This document shows, piece after piece, positions 36,128-47,000 of a stretch of 64,000 bases of DNA. The stretch is from positions 15,030,346 to 15,094,345 of the forward strand of contig CM036215.1 of assembly GCA_020631735.1 (NCBI GenBank), read 5' to 3'. The position numbers and the translations under genes were made by a program. Position 1 is the first letter of the stretch, and each line of letters starts with the position of its first letter. Below the pieces are notes generated by a model. It worked only from the letters and a program-made list of their open reading frames with translations, made no database searches and was not told the DNA's origin. The DNA comes from Saccharum officinarum. Taxonomy: Eukaryota; Streptophyta; Magnoliopsida; Poales; Poaceae.

Positions 36128-37590
36128 ATGGCAGGTGATATGGAGATTTTTGAGCTGTTGAAACTAGACCCTCATATTCAGGATGTCATTCAACACTTGT
36201 CGTTATATGATGGTAAGTTTGATCCTCAAGCTTACATTGATTGGGAGTTAAAAGTAGACATTGAATTTGATGAGCATGACCTGTCCGAGAAACAAAAGAT
36301 TTGTATTGCCTCTAATATTTTGATTGAAAATGCTTTGCTAGAATGGAAACACATTTGTAGGCACAACAAAGTTCCAGAATCTTGGAAAGACTTTAAATTT
36401 CTTTTTAGAGATGCATTCATTCCTGCATATTATGTTGATTATTTGCTTGCAAAATTAGACAACTTGAACCAGGGTAGTAAGACTGTAAAACAATACTACC
36501 ATAATTTTAAGATTTGTATCATGTTTGGTGGATTGGATGAATGCATGAAAGATGTTATGAGTAGATTCATGAGAGGGCTCAATTCTGAAATTCGAACCTT
36601 GTTAATTAGCAAATCATATTGCCATATTGGTCAATTGTTTTGTCTGGCTCTCAATGCTGAAAAAGATATTCTATTATCTGTGAATACTTGCGAGAATGAT
36701 GTGACCCATAATGTCCAAAATTTGTCCACTCTGCATGCTAATGAAGGCAACAAATAGTGGAACCCACTACTGATTATCCTTTGTCACAAAATGAATTACT
36801 CGCTGTTCCTTGTGATAAGGAGGAGTTGTGTGCTGATGATTCTTTTACTCCTATGCCACAAGTAGCGAATAAGTGTGATACTTTTGGTTTGGAACCATAC
36901 AAATGTGCTGAAGATAAGCTTTTTCATCCTATTACATGTGCACAAGATGAACTGGATTTACTGTGCTCTTTAAATACTTTGGGTTATATTGAATTTGATA
37001 TTCTGTGTAATCTAAATTGTCTAAAAGAGAAACTTAAATTTGATTCTGGTTTGCCGAGTTTTAATCATTGTTCGCTTCATGCAATTGGCAAATATGACAG
37101 CAAAGGAGAATATTTGGTGCATAAAGTTTATATTTGCTCTAATCTGAAATATCCTTTTGGACCACAATACCATGATCAAATTGAGGGCTGCACTAACACT
37201 AATGATGTCTTGCAAAGTTTTCCTAGTTTTCCCCATATGCAACAGAATAAATATCAAGAAGGGGAGCACAGTTCACTTTTACCTACAACACATACTCCAA
37301 CAAAGATCAAACCGAGGACGGTTTGCTGTCAAGAAGGGGAGAATGATGAGGACATCATTGACTCAAAGATGACCATGCCAACCACTTCTATACCAAAGGT
37401 GCAACCATTCTATATGAGGCTTATCATTGATGCATTTGATGAATTGATGCTGCACCATGATGTGTGTTCATTCTCATTTTCAGAATTACTTACATGGATT
37501 AAGGGAAGGTTTGATTGCATATGGAAAGCATGGAAGGTTAATGAAGTTGATTGGGGACCAAATCCAAGTATTCCTAACGTCCTCCGCTAG
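36128..37590 (+). pseudogene. Gag-like ORF, copy 2 (one-base frameshift)
   Basis: The gag domain is uninterrupted for 209 codons (36128-36757). A one-base loss near 36746 relative to copy 1 moves the rest into another frame (36757-37590). The second part is open into LTR 3 and ends about 245 bases inside it. The two copies have different defects (stops in copy 1, frameshift in copy 2), so a common ancestor had a longer continuous frame. Function beyond gag is unknown. Confidence 0.8.
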
Positions 37591-38358
37591 GCCACCACGT
37601 CACTTTGGTTCCGAGGACAGAAAGAGTCCAAGTCCAACACGTTTTGGAAGTTGAATTCGGACTGCAAAATAGTCCCAAATTGCGACGGTCACCACGACTT
37701 CATACGGACTCCGATTGGGACGTTATAGCACTTTTTGGAAAGCTTATCAAGTCTATTTTCCAACGGATCTAGACTCATGACTATATCTTATCCGATGCTT
37801 CCGCAATCGTCGTTTCAACGCCGGGACCTTTTCTGCCTTTGGTGCTACGTCACCCTATTTTGGGTCAATGGTCCATGTATCAATTTGGGTCCATTAAGGA
37901 CGTGTCCTAGGGTTGGAGAACGACCCCAACACCCCCCTGTCGTTTTCCTAGGTATTAATAAGGATTAGAGCCACCACAAACAGATTGGGTTTTGTTTTGT
38001 TGAAAGTTTAGCCATTGCTACTTCCTTGTAGACGCGTGTGTTGACTAGACCATCCGTTCTACTTGATTCAGAACCCCAACTTTGTGAGTTTAGAATGGTT
38101 TTTCATCTCCATATTTGCAATTGAGTTGCTTGTTCTACTTGTTCTTGCTTGTTCCTCGATTGCTTGCAGGAATTACCCTAGTGATTTGGTTGATCGTGCT
38201 CCACAAGATCACGACGGCTGTTGGAGGTGGTGTATCGGTTGCTAAGGCGCAGCTTGGAAGGCTGTAGTCGGGCCATGAACGTCATCTCCATCCCCAAATC
38301 GAGTTATCTCACGCTTCTCATCGAAAGATCGACCACAAACCCTTGCGGGTTCATATCA
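37344..38358 (+). repeat. LTR 3 of the gag-only element
   Basis: 1015 bp, followed by ATGGA. It has more differences from LTRs 1 and 2 than they have from each other (for example AATGGA/TTTGGG region changes near 37774, 37865 and 37945), as expected if LTRs 1 and 2 were homogenised by the exchange. Confidence 0.93.
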
Positions 38359-40421
38359 ATGGAGCATCTGTCCAGGCTGCCATTGTCCATGTAATCATAC
38401 ACGAGGAGCTTTGAGTCGACGCCAGAAAGGCAGCACAGCAGCTTGACAATGTTGTTGTGCCGGATGTTGCATAGGATGCTAGCCTCGGACTCAAACTCAT
38501 GCTCCAACAACTCGTCCACCGACCCAAAGCTCTGTATCTGCTTCACGGCCACCACCCCGATGCTCCTGTTGTGCCGGTTGGTGTATGTGACGCGGTAAAC
38601 CTGCCCTGAACCACCGCTGCCGACAAGGTTCTCTTCAGTTAGTCCCTGGAGTATGTCTGCAGCCTCGAAGTTCAGAGTTTGGAAAGCTGTAATTCGCCAT
38701 TCATCCTGTTTTTCTTTCATGAACATAATCGCAGAGGTGCGGAAGCAGTTCATTGTTATGAGGCCACCATTAGTGATTCGAGAATCATCCTCACCAGGTG
38801 GTATCATTACGTTGTCTACGTGGTATGTTCTCTTTGGAGATGAGATCATAGCAATAACACAAGGAAGCAAGAAGCATAGTCCAACAAGAGCACTGGCAGC
38901 AACGACAAAGATGGTGACCACAACATTGTGTGCCATTACCTTACGAGTACTAGGACTAGGAGTGTAATTATTGTTTCCTGTACCAGTTACAAGATCAGGA
39001 TTCCCAAGTATATCAATAGTCACATTTTGGCGAAGCCTAGGAACAAACCCAGAAAGATTATTATAAGAAAGCACCAGTTGTGTCAAGCTTTGCAGGCTCC
39101 ATAGTGAAGATGGAACCAAACCGGACAGGTTGTTGTATGACAGATCAAGAATCGCTAATTCACTTGAAGAGCCAAGATCTGAAGGAATAGATCCATTGAG
39201 ATGGTTGTGACTAAGAATCAGTGTGGTCAGGCTTCTTAGAGAAAATGTATCTGGGATAGGTCCATTAATAGAGTTGTTTTGGAGATTCAGAACTACAAGC
39301 TTCTCAAGGGTACTGATGGCAACAGGAACTGGACCCTGAAACTTATTTGATGCCAGATTCAACAAAGTCAAGCTCTTGCATTTACTAAGTTCTGAAGGTA
39401 TATTTCCTGTCAACAGGTTGTCATCCAACTCAAGATAAATCAAGGCCATGCCATCACAAATTGAATGTGAAATGTTCCCACTAAGCCGATTTCCACCAAG
39501 CCTCAAGCCATAGAGGCTTGGGGACAAATGGCTGGGAATAGTCCCTTCAAGCATGTTACTGGTAAGATCAACAGTTTGCAACCCCATATGCGAGAGGAAA
39601 TCTGGGGGAATCTTCCCTCTCAGATTGTTATTACTCAAATTCAGCATCCTGAAATGACTGGTAATACTACTAGGAATTGGACCTGTGAAGTTATTGTGTC
39701 CGAGATCTAGCAGAGTGAGATTTCCATATTTAAACAAACCCGGAGGAATTGTACCATTCAATTGATTGTCAGACAACACTAACTCCACCAAGGAGCTGGC
39801 TATACTTACAGGAACCGCACCATTCAACTTGTTGGAACTAAGATTCAAGCTCCTCAACTTGTGGAAAGAACCCAAGTCTGAGCTTAAATTTTCAGCAGTC
39901 AAGATGTTAAAGGACAAATCAAGGACCTCCAACTGTGAGAAACCAGAAAATTCACTGAGCCTATGAGATAACTGGTTGTGGCTCAGATTTAATGAATGCA
40001 AACCTTGCTTCATGCGGCAAGAAGTGGTGGAGAATTTGTCCCCCAAATTGGTAAAGAAATTTCTTGAGAGATCAAGGGACAACAAGGTGTCAAGATGGCA
40101 TAAGGAGGCAAAGATGGAGGGGTTGCATATGCCGTAGTTGGACAGAGTGATGTTGGTCACGACCATGGAAGAACCAGACCTAGAGCGCGAGCAGGTAACT
40201 CCAGTCCAGATGCACATATTTGTGTTGGAGCTCCAACTGTCACCCACGAAGCTCGAGAGACTCATCATGATGGTCACCTGCTCCTTCTCGGGTGGTAGGG
40301 AAGATGGCACATCCATGGTGGCCACCGACTCTTGGTGAAACAAGGACACGAAGAGGTGCGGTACTAGCAGCAAGAAGCAGCTGAGAGCACGAGGACAATA
40401 CCTCCTGTACACCATGGCCAT
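38359..40421 (-). CDS. Receptor-kinase N-terminal part: LRRs, membrane segment, kinase N lobe
   Basis: Start codon at 40421 (MAMVYRRYC); hydrophobic signal segment at residues about 12-27; a cysteine/tryptophan cap region (CIWTGVTC); about 15 plant-type LRRs (LxxLxLxxNxLxGxIP) between residues about 105 and 470; transmembrane helix about 497-523 (IFVVAASALVGLCFLLPCVI); kinase start with glycine loop VGSGGSGQVYRV (about 598), ATP-binding Lys in VAVKQI and helix-C Glu. Native sequence ends near residue 687 at the element; the open frame then runs about 18 codons into the LTR before stopping, so this part could encode a receptor with a truncated kinase. Confidence 0.92.
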
Positions 40422-40772
40422 CTGATTGAACCTTCTTGTGTCTCAGCCTCCACTTGCTGCTAGCTTCGCCTCTTTTCCTCCCGCGGCTCCTGCTGATCTT
40501 CACCGGCTCGAGCAAGGGAAGAAAAAAAGAGGATACTTTATTCTCTCCAGGTTTTGGGTATCATTGTCAGTTGGTTTTGTTCTTCAGGGCGCTTGAAAGA
40601 GAATTGAGTGCGGTACGCGCTATGGCTGTCAATTCTTATTGTTGCTCTGTTGTTCTAATAACATGTACCTTGTAATTCCTCAAAAAAAAATCATGTACCT
40701 TGTAACACATTGAATTCTAAAATACAATATTCTTAAAATACCTTTGATGTCAAATCTAACCATGCAACTTCT
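40422..40772. other. Receptor-kinase 5' flank
   Basis: Lies upstream of the receptor-kinase start on its strand and would hold its promoter. It is C/T-rich next to the start codon; no clear TATA box was identified. Confidence 0.4.
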
Positions 40773-41943
40773 TTTTGATACCTAATTAAATAATCAAAAT
40801 ATCATCGTCAGTCAACTTGATGGTCTCCGCCGCCCCCTCACTTGGGTAAATGGGGTTGACTGACTGACCTACTGCATCGTCTGTTCCTGATGTGTGAGAC
40901 AGCGAGAGCCACACAGAGCTAAATCCGTTCTACGGAGTACTGACACTTGGCTATACAAGATCGATCGTCTAATGAATGCTTCCTTTACGTAGACCGACTT
41001 GTATTTGTATATGCATATGCATCGGGTCGTCGCTTTCGCTTACCTGAGGTAGACGGCGAGCACGCACAGGCACAGCACGGCACCGGGAAGCTTCACCCTC
41101 CCAGGCCATCTGGCTGGAAACGGGGATCGATCCCACCGGATCTTACCTTGGTTCAGCAGGCGGCCATCCTGGGCGGTGGGCGCTGCATAGAGGGCCATAT
41201 CGGGCACCCGGCACTGGTGTGTTGGTAATGGCGGCGGCAAAGTCCAAACCCTATGAGCTGTGTGATCTGCTGTTGATCTTTCTCTCTTTTTTTCTTTTTT
41301 TTTTGAGAAAAATGATTTTTGTTTTTTTGGAGGAGATTGAGAAAAATGATCTGCTGTTGATCTGGTTTGCCACTCGCGGCGCCCAGATACAGCCCATAAT
41401 ACAGGATCTGAGCGCGTTTGGTTTCCTTGTAAGCCCAGCCCAGCGGGGGCTGCTAAGCACCGGCCGTTCGGACGGCATCCTCAGGCTGATGGCCGAATTT
41501 TTTTCCCCGCGCTTGCAGATTCCCGCCGATGCTCGTCCACCCGCCTGCGTTCAGATATTTCTTTCTGCGCTAGCCGATAAAATATTTTGCACTGGGTGCT
41601 CCTGTCGACTAGCTCACGGCCCACCTCGGCTCACGTCAGCTCGTGTACCGCGTCTGCACATGCATGGCCAGGTTGCTATCAGTATTTGCATGCAGTGGAT
41701 TTCTACGAACTAAAAAAAATCATAACTTCTAAACCAAACCTTCAAACTAAATTTCGATTATATCATCGTGTTTCTCGTAATAAATCCTTCAAAACAAGAT
41801 CTCACATAGATATATTTAGATAAAATTTTATTAACGAACATTTATCTTATGAAGATTGGAACATTTTCGTCTATTGAGCAATGACAATGTTCTAGATTCA
41901 TATAACAATGTTCTGCCTTTGTAGAAAAAATGTTCTCGATTTA

Positions 41944-42285
41944 GGGGGTGTTTAGTTCCCACCCAAAAATTTTTCACCCCATTACATCGAATGTTTAGAC
42001 ACATGCATGGAGTACTAAATGTAGACGAAAAAAACTAATTGCACAGTTTAGTTAAAAACCACGAGACGAATCTTTTAAGTCTAATTAGTCTATGATTAGC
42101 CTTAAGTGCTACGGTAACACACATGTGCTAATGACGGCTTAATTAGACTTAATAAATTCGTCTCGCGGTTTCTAGGCGAGTTATGTAATTAATTTTTTTA
42201 TTAGTATCCAAAAACCCCCTTCGACATCCCACGAAACATCCGATGTGACACTCAAAAACTTTTCACCTATCAACTAAACACCCCT
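41944..42285. mobile_element. Tourist (PIF/Harbinger) MITE, TSD TTA
   Basis: 342 bp with inverted ends GGGGTGTTTAGTT and AACTAAACACCCC, flanked by TTA at 41941-41943 and 42286-42288. The typical Tourist interior has TTCGTCTCGCGGTTT near the middle. Non-coding. Confidence 0.92.
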
Positions 42286-42299
42286 TTAGAGGAGCAGTA

Positions 42300-43410
42300 T
42301 TCTAGCTACAGGTTCACGCAATTAGTATTATAATATGCATAAAAATAAAAATAAAAATAACAAAAATGATGAAATATATAGAAAATAGTAAATAAATACA
42401 CAACATAAATAAAAAATGATAAAATCTAGAGAAAAAGAATAAGTAAAAAAATAAAAACACATAATAGAGAAAAAAATATAACAACATCACATGGATACTT
42501 TTCAACATCCTAAAATATATCATAGAACATCACATGTATACTAGACGAACATCACCACGTACATCATAAAACATCATCTAGATATTACATGAACATCACT
42601 AGAAATATCATAAAACATCACATGTATACTAAATGAATATCATAAAGAATATCAAAAAATACATCATAGAACATCATTTTATATTACGTGAACATCACAC
42701 GTATACTATGCGAACATCAAAAAAATCATAGAACATCACATGTATACCACATGAACATATATAACACGTGAACATAACAAAAAAAAAGTCACAGAACATT
42801 GCATGTATACTACATGAACGTCACAAAAAAAACATCACAGAACGTGACATTATATATCACGTGAACATCGAAAAACCATTATAGAACATTACATCTATAC
42901 CATATAAACATAGAATCTCATGGAATATAAAAAAACATGAAAAAATAATTAAGTAATATAAAATAGAAAATGAAAAATAAAAATCTATAGAAAACATAAA
43001 GACAAAGGAGAAAAGGAAAAAGAAAAGAAATAGAAAAAATAATACAATATAAAAATAAAATAAAATAAAATAAAATAAAATAAAATAAAATAAAACAAAC
43101 AAAATAGTTAATTATAGTAAAAGCAATAATACTATAAAAATATGAACAGAATAATAAAAATCACGTGAATGGAAAAAATAAAAAAAATATTAAAGAAAGG
43201 AAATAAAAATAATAAGAAAAGGCAAGAAAAGAAAAGAAAAAATAAAAAATAAAATGAAACATAAAAATGAAAATGAGAAGAATAATAAAGAAGCACATAA
43301 AAAATATAAATAAAAAATGAAGCACGAAAAAGAAAAAGAAAAAGAAAAAGAGAAAAGAAAACAAAAGATTAGATAAAGAAAAGAAAAAAAGAAAAAAAAA
43401 CATAGTGTAC
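42300..43410. repeat. A-rich, strand-asymmetric low-complexity block
   Basis: The plus strand is dominated by A with almost no long T runs for about 1.1 kb. 42480-42910 is a degenerate array of CATAGAACATCACATGTATA-like units; 43040-43096 is an (AAAAT)n run and 43325-43400 an AAAAAG-like run. The apparent Phe/Leu-rich ORFs on the minus strand are by-products of this composition. Confidence 0.85.
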
Positions 43411-43910
43411 GTACTTACCTACGCAGCAACCGCGGGCCGCGGCTCCTGCCCCGCATGCAACGTCGGCGGCTCCCGTCCCGTCCGCACCGCGCGGGAAACC
43501 ATTGGGCGGAAGAATCATCGGCGGAGTGTTCGGGTCCGAATGTTCGGAACCGAAGATTCCCACAGCCCAGCCCAGCGTGGCTCTTATCTAATCTACCATG
43601 TAGGCTCTCGCCAGCCAGGCTTAGCTTATGCAGGGCCAAGTTGTTTCGTATATCAAATCATCAAAACAAGCCTGTAATCATGGGTAAGGCATCAGTTACT
43701 CTGTACATGCAAAATACATTGGCTGAAACAAAGATACATTTGCTAAAAGCCTAGACTAGACTTCAACCGAAACCTACACGCCATCTTTTATGAGCATTGC
43801 TGTTGCCACCGCACCCGCCTTCCTCTTTTTTTACATCAAGCATATATGCAGTTCCTCCTTTTGCAGTAGCACATTACCTTTGCACTTCTTCAGCCTTCAG
43901 GTACTCAATA

Positions 43911-43978
43911 TGGAATAATTTCTCTTTCTTAATACAAAGACGCGTAAACCTTTTTGCGTGATCGAGAAAAAAAACTTT
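43911..43978 (+). mobile_element. Very short LINE 3' tail at the copy 1/copy 2 junction
   Basis: TTCTTAATACAAAGACGCGT... ending in TGATCGAGAAAAAAAAC resembles the 3' end of plant L1 elements. A similar tail is at about 49728-49774, and an inverted one at about 57147-57171. All are far too short to code. Confidence 0.5.
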
Positions 43979-44259
43979 TGTTTTATACCTAACTAAACAC
44001 TCAAAATATCATTGTCAGTCAAAGTTGAAGCAATAATTTCTTGATGGTCACCTTCGGCCCCTCACTTGGGTAATGGGTTGGGTCCACGTTGACTGACTGA
44101 CCTACTGCATCATCTATTCCTCATGTGTGAGAGTGACAGAGAGCTAAATCCGGTCTACAAACTACAGAGTACTGACTAGTGGCTATGCAAGATCGTCTAA
44201 TGATTGTTGCCTATACGTAGACCGACTTGTATATGCATCAGGTCGTCGCTTTCGCTTAC

Positions 44260-44329
44260 CTGAGGTAGAGACGGCGAGCACGCACAGGCACAGCACGGCA
44301 CCGGGAAGCTTCACCCTCCCATGTCCCAT
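44260..44329 (-). pseudogene. Possible first-exon fragment (signal-peptide-like)
   Basis: On the minus strand an ATG at 44329 opens a 23-codon hydrophobic segment (KLPGAVLCLCVLAV) ending in CAG|GTAAGCG, a good donor. The corresponding 41045-41110 region keeps the donor but has indels. No continuation exon is found. Could be chance. Confidence 0.25.
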
Positions 44330-44576
44330 CTGGCCGGGAACGGCGATCGATCCCACCGGATCTTACCTTGGTTCAGCAGGCGACCATCCTGGGCGGTGGC
44401 GCTGCATAGAGGGCTATATCGGGCACCCGGCACTGTTGTGTTGGTACTGGCGGCGGCGAAGTCCAGACCCTTTGATCTTCTTCTTGTCTTCTTCTTTTTT
44501 TTAAAAAAATTATCTGCTTTTTTTAGAATTAAATGATCTGCTGTTGATCTAGTTTGCCCCTCGCGGCGCCCACGTG

Positions 44577-44852
44577 TATGGATGAAAATAGTACGGATAT
44601 TTTCTGACCGTATTCGAGACTGAATCTGTTTAGAAGGCTTCAGATCTGTCTGTATCCGAGTCCGGATATTTAACATCCGATACCGTATCCGTATCTGAAT
44701 ACTGAAATCACATATTTATGATGTTGATATCTAATCATATCTTATCTGGCATAGTTAACACTATCCGTATTCGAATCCGAAGCCGAACTGAAATATGAAA
44801 ACAAATATAATATCGGTGATATCCGTTAGTATCCGATCTGTTTTCATCCCTA
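44577..44852. mobile_element. Short hAT element, degenerate TSD
   Basis: 276 bp; ends TATGGATGAAAATAG and TTTTCATCCCTA. Flanking octamers CCCACGTG and CGCACGGG agree at six of eight bases. Absent from the equivalent site in copy 1 (near 41390). Same terminal family as 45239-45941. Confidence 0.75.
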
Positions 44853-45238
44853 CGCACGGGCCATAACACGTCCCCCCCCGATAGAGGATCTGTGATCTGA
44901 TCCATTATGGGTGCGTTTGGTTTCGTTGTAAGCCCAGCCCAGCCTGACTCGTATCTATCGTGCAGGCTCTAGCCGGCCAGGGCTTTTTGGTAAATCAAAT
45001 CATCAAAACAAGTACGAACTGATCAAAGATCAGCTGGTTGGGTTCATTATACTAGAACCTGCCCACCCATCAAAACAAGTATATAATCATGGATTCATGG
45101 GTAAGGGATTAGAGGTAGGGTTTGCGTATATGTGTTCATAGGATGAGTGTGCATGCATGCTTGGCATATATGTTGTACTGTGTAATTCTTTAAAAAAAAT
45201 CAAATCAAGTCTGTAATCATGGTTAAGGCATCAGTTAC

Positions 45239-45941
45239 TAGGGATGAAAACGGTCGGAAAACCTCTCAATCATTTTCTATTTTTACATTTGAATACGAAA
45301 ACGAAAGCAAAAGCGGTAAAGCCGGACACGAAACGAACACGAACTTATGAAATAATCAAGAATTTCAAAAACGAACTAATTCGAGTAGAATTATGTCGAA
45401 CACAGTCAATATACGAAAAATCAATATGGAATATTAACCAGTAGGACCGAAAGATAACAATTAATAAGTCCTGCAACTTTCATAAAAGTATCTCCATTTG
45501 ACACCATATAAGGAAGATATGATTTTTCTAAGCCAGCAAGCGCTTGTACACGATTAATATACTGCTGAAACATTATTTATTTTTTAAAACATCTTAAATA
45601 CCTTAAATGAAAAAACTAAAAAGTTGTCGATCTCGTCGAGAGCTATAATTTTCGTATAAAAATCATCTTTATCTGAGATCGTATGAAAAAGATACAATTT
45701 TTCTAAAGCTAGACTTCGAGTGGACCAAATTCCGAATTTCGAATTCGGGATATTCTGAATTAAAAGTAGAAAAGTAGAAAATGGTCGGAAAGTGACTAAA
45801 CCGTTTTCATTTTGATTTTGAATTTCGTGTTTCAAATTTTGAACTGAATTCGAATTTGTACAAAAATACAAATTTGATCGGATCAAATATAGAAAATGAT
45901 GTGGTTCGGTACGGGTTATTACTTTACCATTTTCATCCCTA
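45239..45941. mobile_element. Non-autonomous hAT element, TSD TCAGTTAC
   Basis: 703 bp; termini TAGGGATGAAAACGG and TTTTCATCCCTA, with perfect 8-bp duplications at 45231-45238 and 45942-45949. Copy 3 shows the empty site (49645). Internal parts closely match 61283-62113. Confidence 0.93.
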
Positions 45942-45949
45942 TCAGTTAC

Positions 45950-46677
45950 TGTGCATATGTCACAAGATTTATGGCAGATCAAAATTCCTTCAAGAATAAA
46001 AATATTCTTGTGGTATTTAAAAAGAAGTGTGATCTTAACCGAGGATAATCTTGCACGACGAAACTGGAATGATGATAAGAAATGTTGCTTCTGTCACCAT
46101 CCAGAAACTATTCAACACCTTTTTTTCTAATGCTACTATGCTAAATTCTTGTGGCGCGTTGTACACTTGATGTTTGGGTTATCTCCCCCCATTAGTATAG
46201 ACGATTTATTTGTCAATTGGTCTAAGTCGGGTGGTACCACACATAATTCATTGTTATTAACTGCGACATCAGTTTTATGTTGGACAATATGGTTAACCAG
46301 AAACGAAGTGGTTTTTGACAAATGTAGACCGAAAACTTTTTTGCAGGTGTTATTCAGGGGAACCCATTGGCTATGGCAATGGACAGGACTGCAGCCGCGT
46401 GATGATCTAAGGGAAAAGTTGACCCTAATTGGGCAGCATTTGGAGACATCAGCATTGCACTTCTTCAGTTCCAATGAACGGTTATCGACTAGGTTTATTG
46501 GTCTTTATTAGTCAGAACTTTACTTCCCGCTTTGTTTTCCTTATGTCTGCTTATAAGTTTGAGTACCCAGAAGGTTGTATGCTTGTTGTTGGACCGAACT
46601 TTATAATAATTGGCTTGATTCTATCATGGGGTAGATGAAGCCGGATATAAACTATCCATTATCTTAAAAAAAAAAGA
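45950..46677 (+). pseudogene. 5'-truncated LINE (L1) with zf-RVT region
   Basis: Reading frames of about 46000-46510 give KIFLWYLKR...DNLARRNWN...CCFCHHPETIQHLFF then LWRVVHLMFGLSPP, the zinc-binding reverse-transcriptase C-terminal region of plant L1 elements, broken by a stop near 46130. It ends in a poly-A run at 46667-46677. The 5' end is lost. Absent from the matching place in copy 3. Confidence 0.8.
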
Positions 46678-47000
46678 CTTCAACCCAAACCTTCAAGCCA
46701 TGTCGCCATCTGAGCATTCCTGTAGCCACCGCACCCATCACCTCCTGGGTTCTGGCCTGGACGCCTGGTACACAAAGCAAAAATCATAGCCTTCCCCCTT
46801 TTTTACATCAAGCAGATATGCAGTTCCTCCTTCTGCAGTAGCACATTACCTTTGCACTTCTTCAGCCTTCAGGTACTCAACCAGCGAAGGCTGATAAATG
46901 AAAACATTGATTCCGTTATTTGGTCCTCAAGCAAGCTCCTATCATCCTTAGCCTCTGCAGTGATACTGTTGCCCAATGCACATTACCAGTCTTTTCTAAA

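Larger units (their letters stand above)
30449..38358 (+). mobile_element. Gag-only LTR element (TR-GAG type), three LTRs, TSD ATGGA
   Basis: LTRs at 30449-31463, 33897-34910 and 37344-38358 alternate with two internal regions. ATGGA flanks both outer ends (30444-30448 and 38359-38363), so the whole array occupies one insertion site. The internal regions encode a gag-like protein but no protease, RT or integrase, so mobility would need a partner. LTR ends TGATGAGGACATCA...ATATCA, the tRNA-Met-like primer site and the gag style resemble the centromeric CRM chromovirus lineage (inference). Confidence 0.92.
29640..40421 (-). pseudogene. LRR receptor-like kinase (subfamily XI-like), interrupted
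   Basis: A membrane receptor kinase that would bind an extracellular ligand through its LRRs and phosphorylate targets in the cytoplasm. Parts in gene order: 40421-38359 (signal peptide, LRRs, membrane segment, N lobe of the kinase), an LTR element at 30449-38358, then 30448-30146 (catalytic loop) and 29986-29640 (C lobe, stop at 29640) separated by a 159-base intron. A single intron after the catalytic loop and the YAYTRKVNEKVDVFGFGVVL region fit LRR subfamily XI (HAESA/PEPR/CEPR-like in grasses). Besides the insertion there is a one-base loss about six bases before the insertion site, so the frame would be broken even without the element. Probably non-functional; a truncated receptor without kinase activity could still be made. 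Confidence 0.88.
41445..43563. mobile_element. Inserted element of unknown class, possible 9-bp TSD
   Basis: Absent from the equivalent position in copy 2 (about 44965). AGCCCAGCC occurs at both edges, which could be a 9-bp target duplication, although the site is itself repetitive. The ends are GC-rich and weakly inverted (TTCGGACGG against TTCGGACCC); the middle is strongly A-rich. No transposase is visible. Mutator-like is the best guess. Confidence 0.5.
40773..43910. repeat. WRKY-upstream duplication, copy 1 (with 2.1-kb insertion)
   Basis: 40773-41444 matches 43981-44576 plus 44853-44965, and 43564-43910 matches 44965-45238 and 46678-46885. Shared phrases include CCACCGGATCTTACCTTGG, GGGCACCCGGCACTG and AAGGCATCAGTTACTCTGTA. 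The right end stops in a LINE-like tail at about 43915-43975. No gene is intact. Confidence 0.82.

Noticed and set aside
41120..41180. ATCTTACCTTGG resembling the 5' end of U1 snRNA (also near 44360)
   Set aside because: The rest does not follow U1, and plant snRNA promoter elements are not seen; the minus-strand splice-donor reading is simpler.
42480..42910. Regular repeats resembling a CRISPR array
   Set aside because: Eukaryotic A-rich degenerate repeats without constant repeat and spacer lengths.
42857..43403. Phe/Leu-rich minus-strand ORFs resembling membrane proteins
   Set aside because: Created by the A-rich low-complexity block; no start context or conserved residues.
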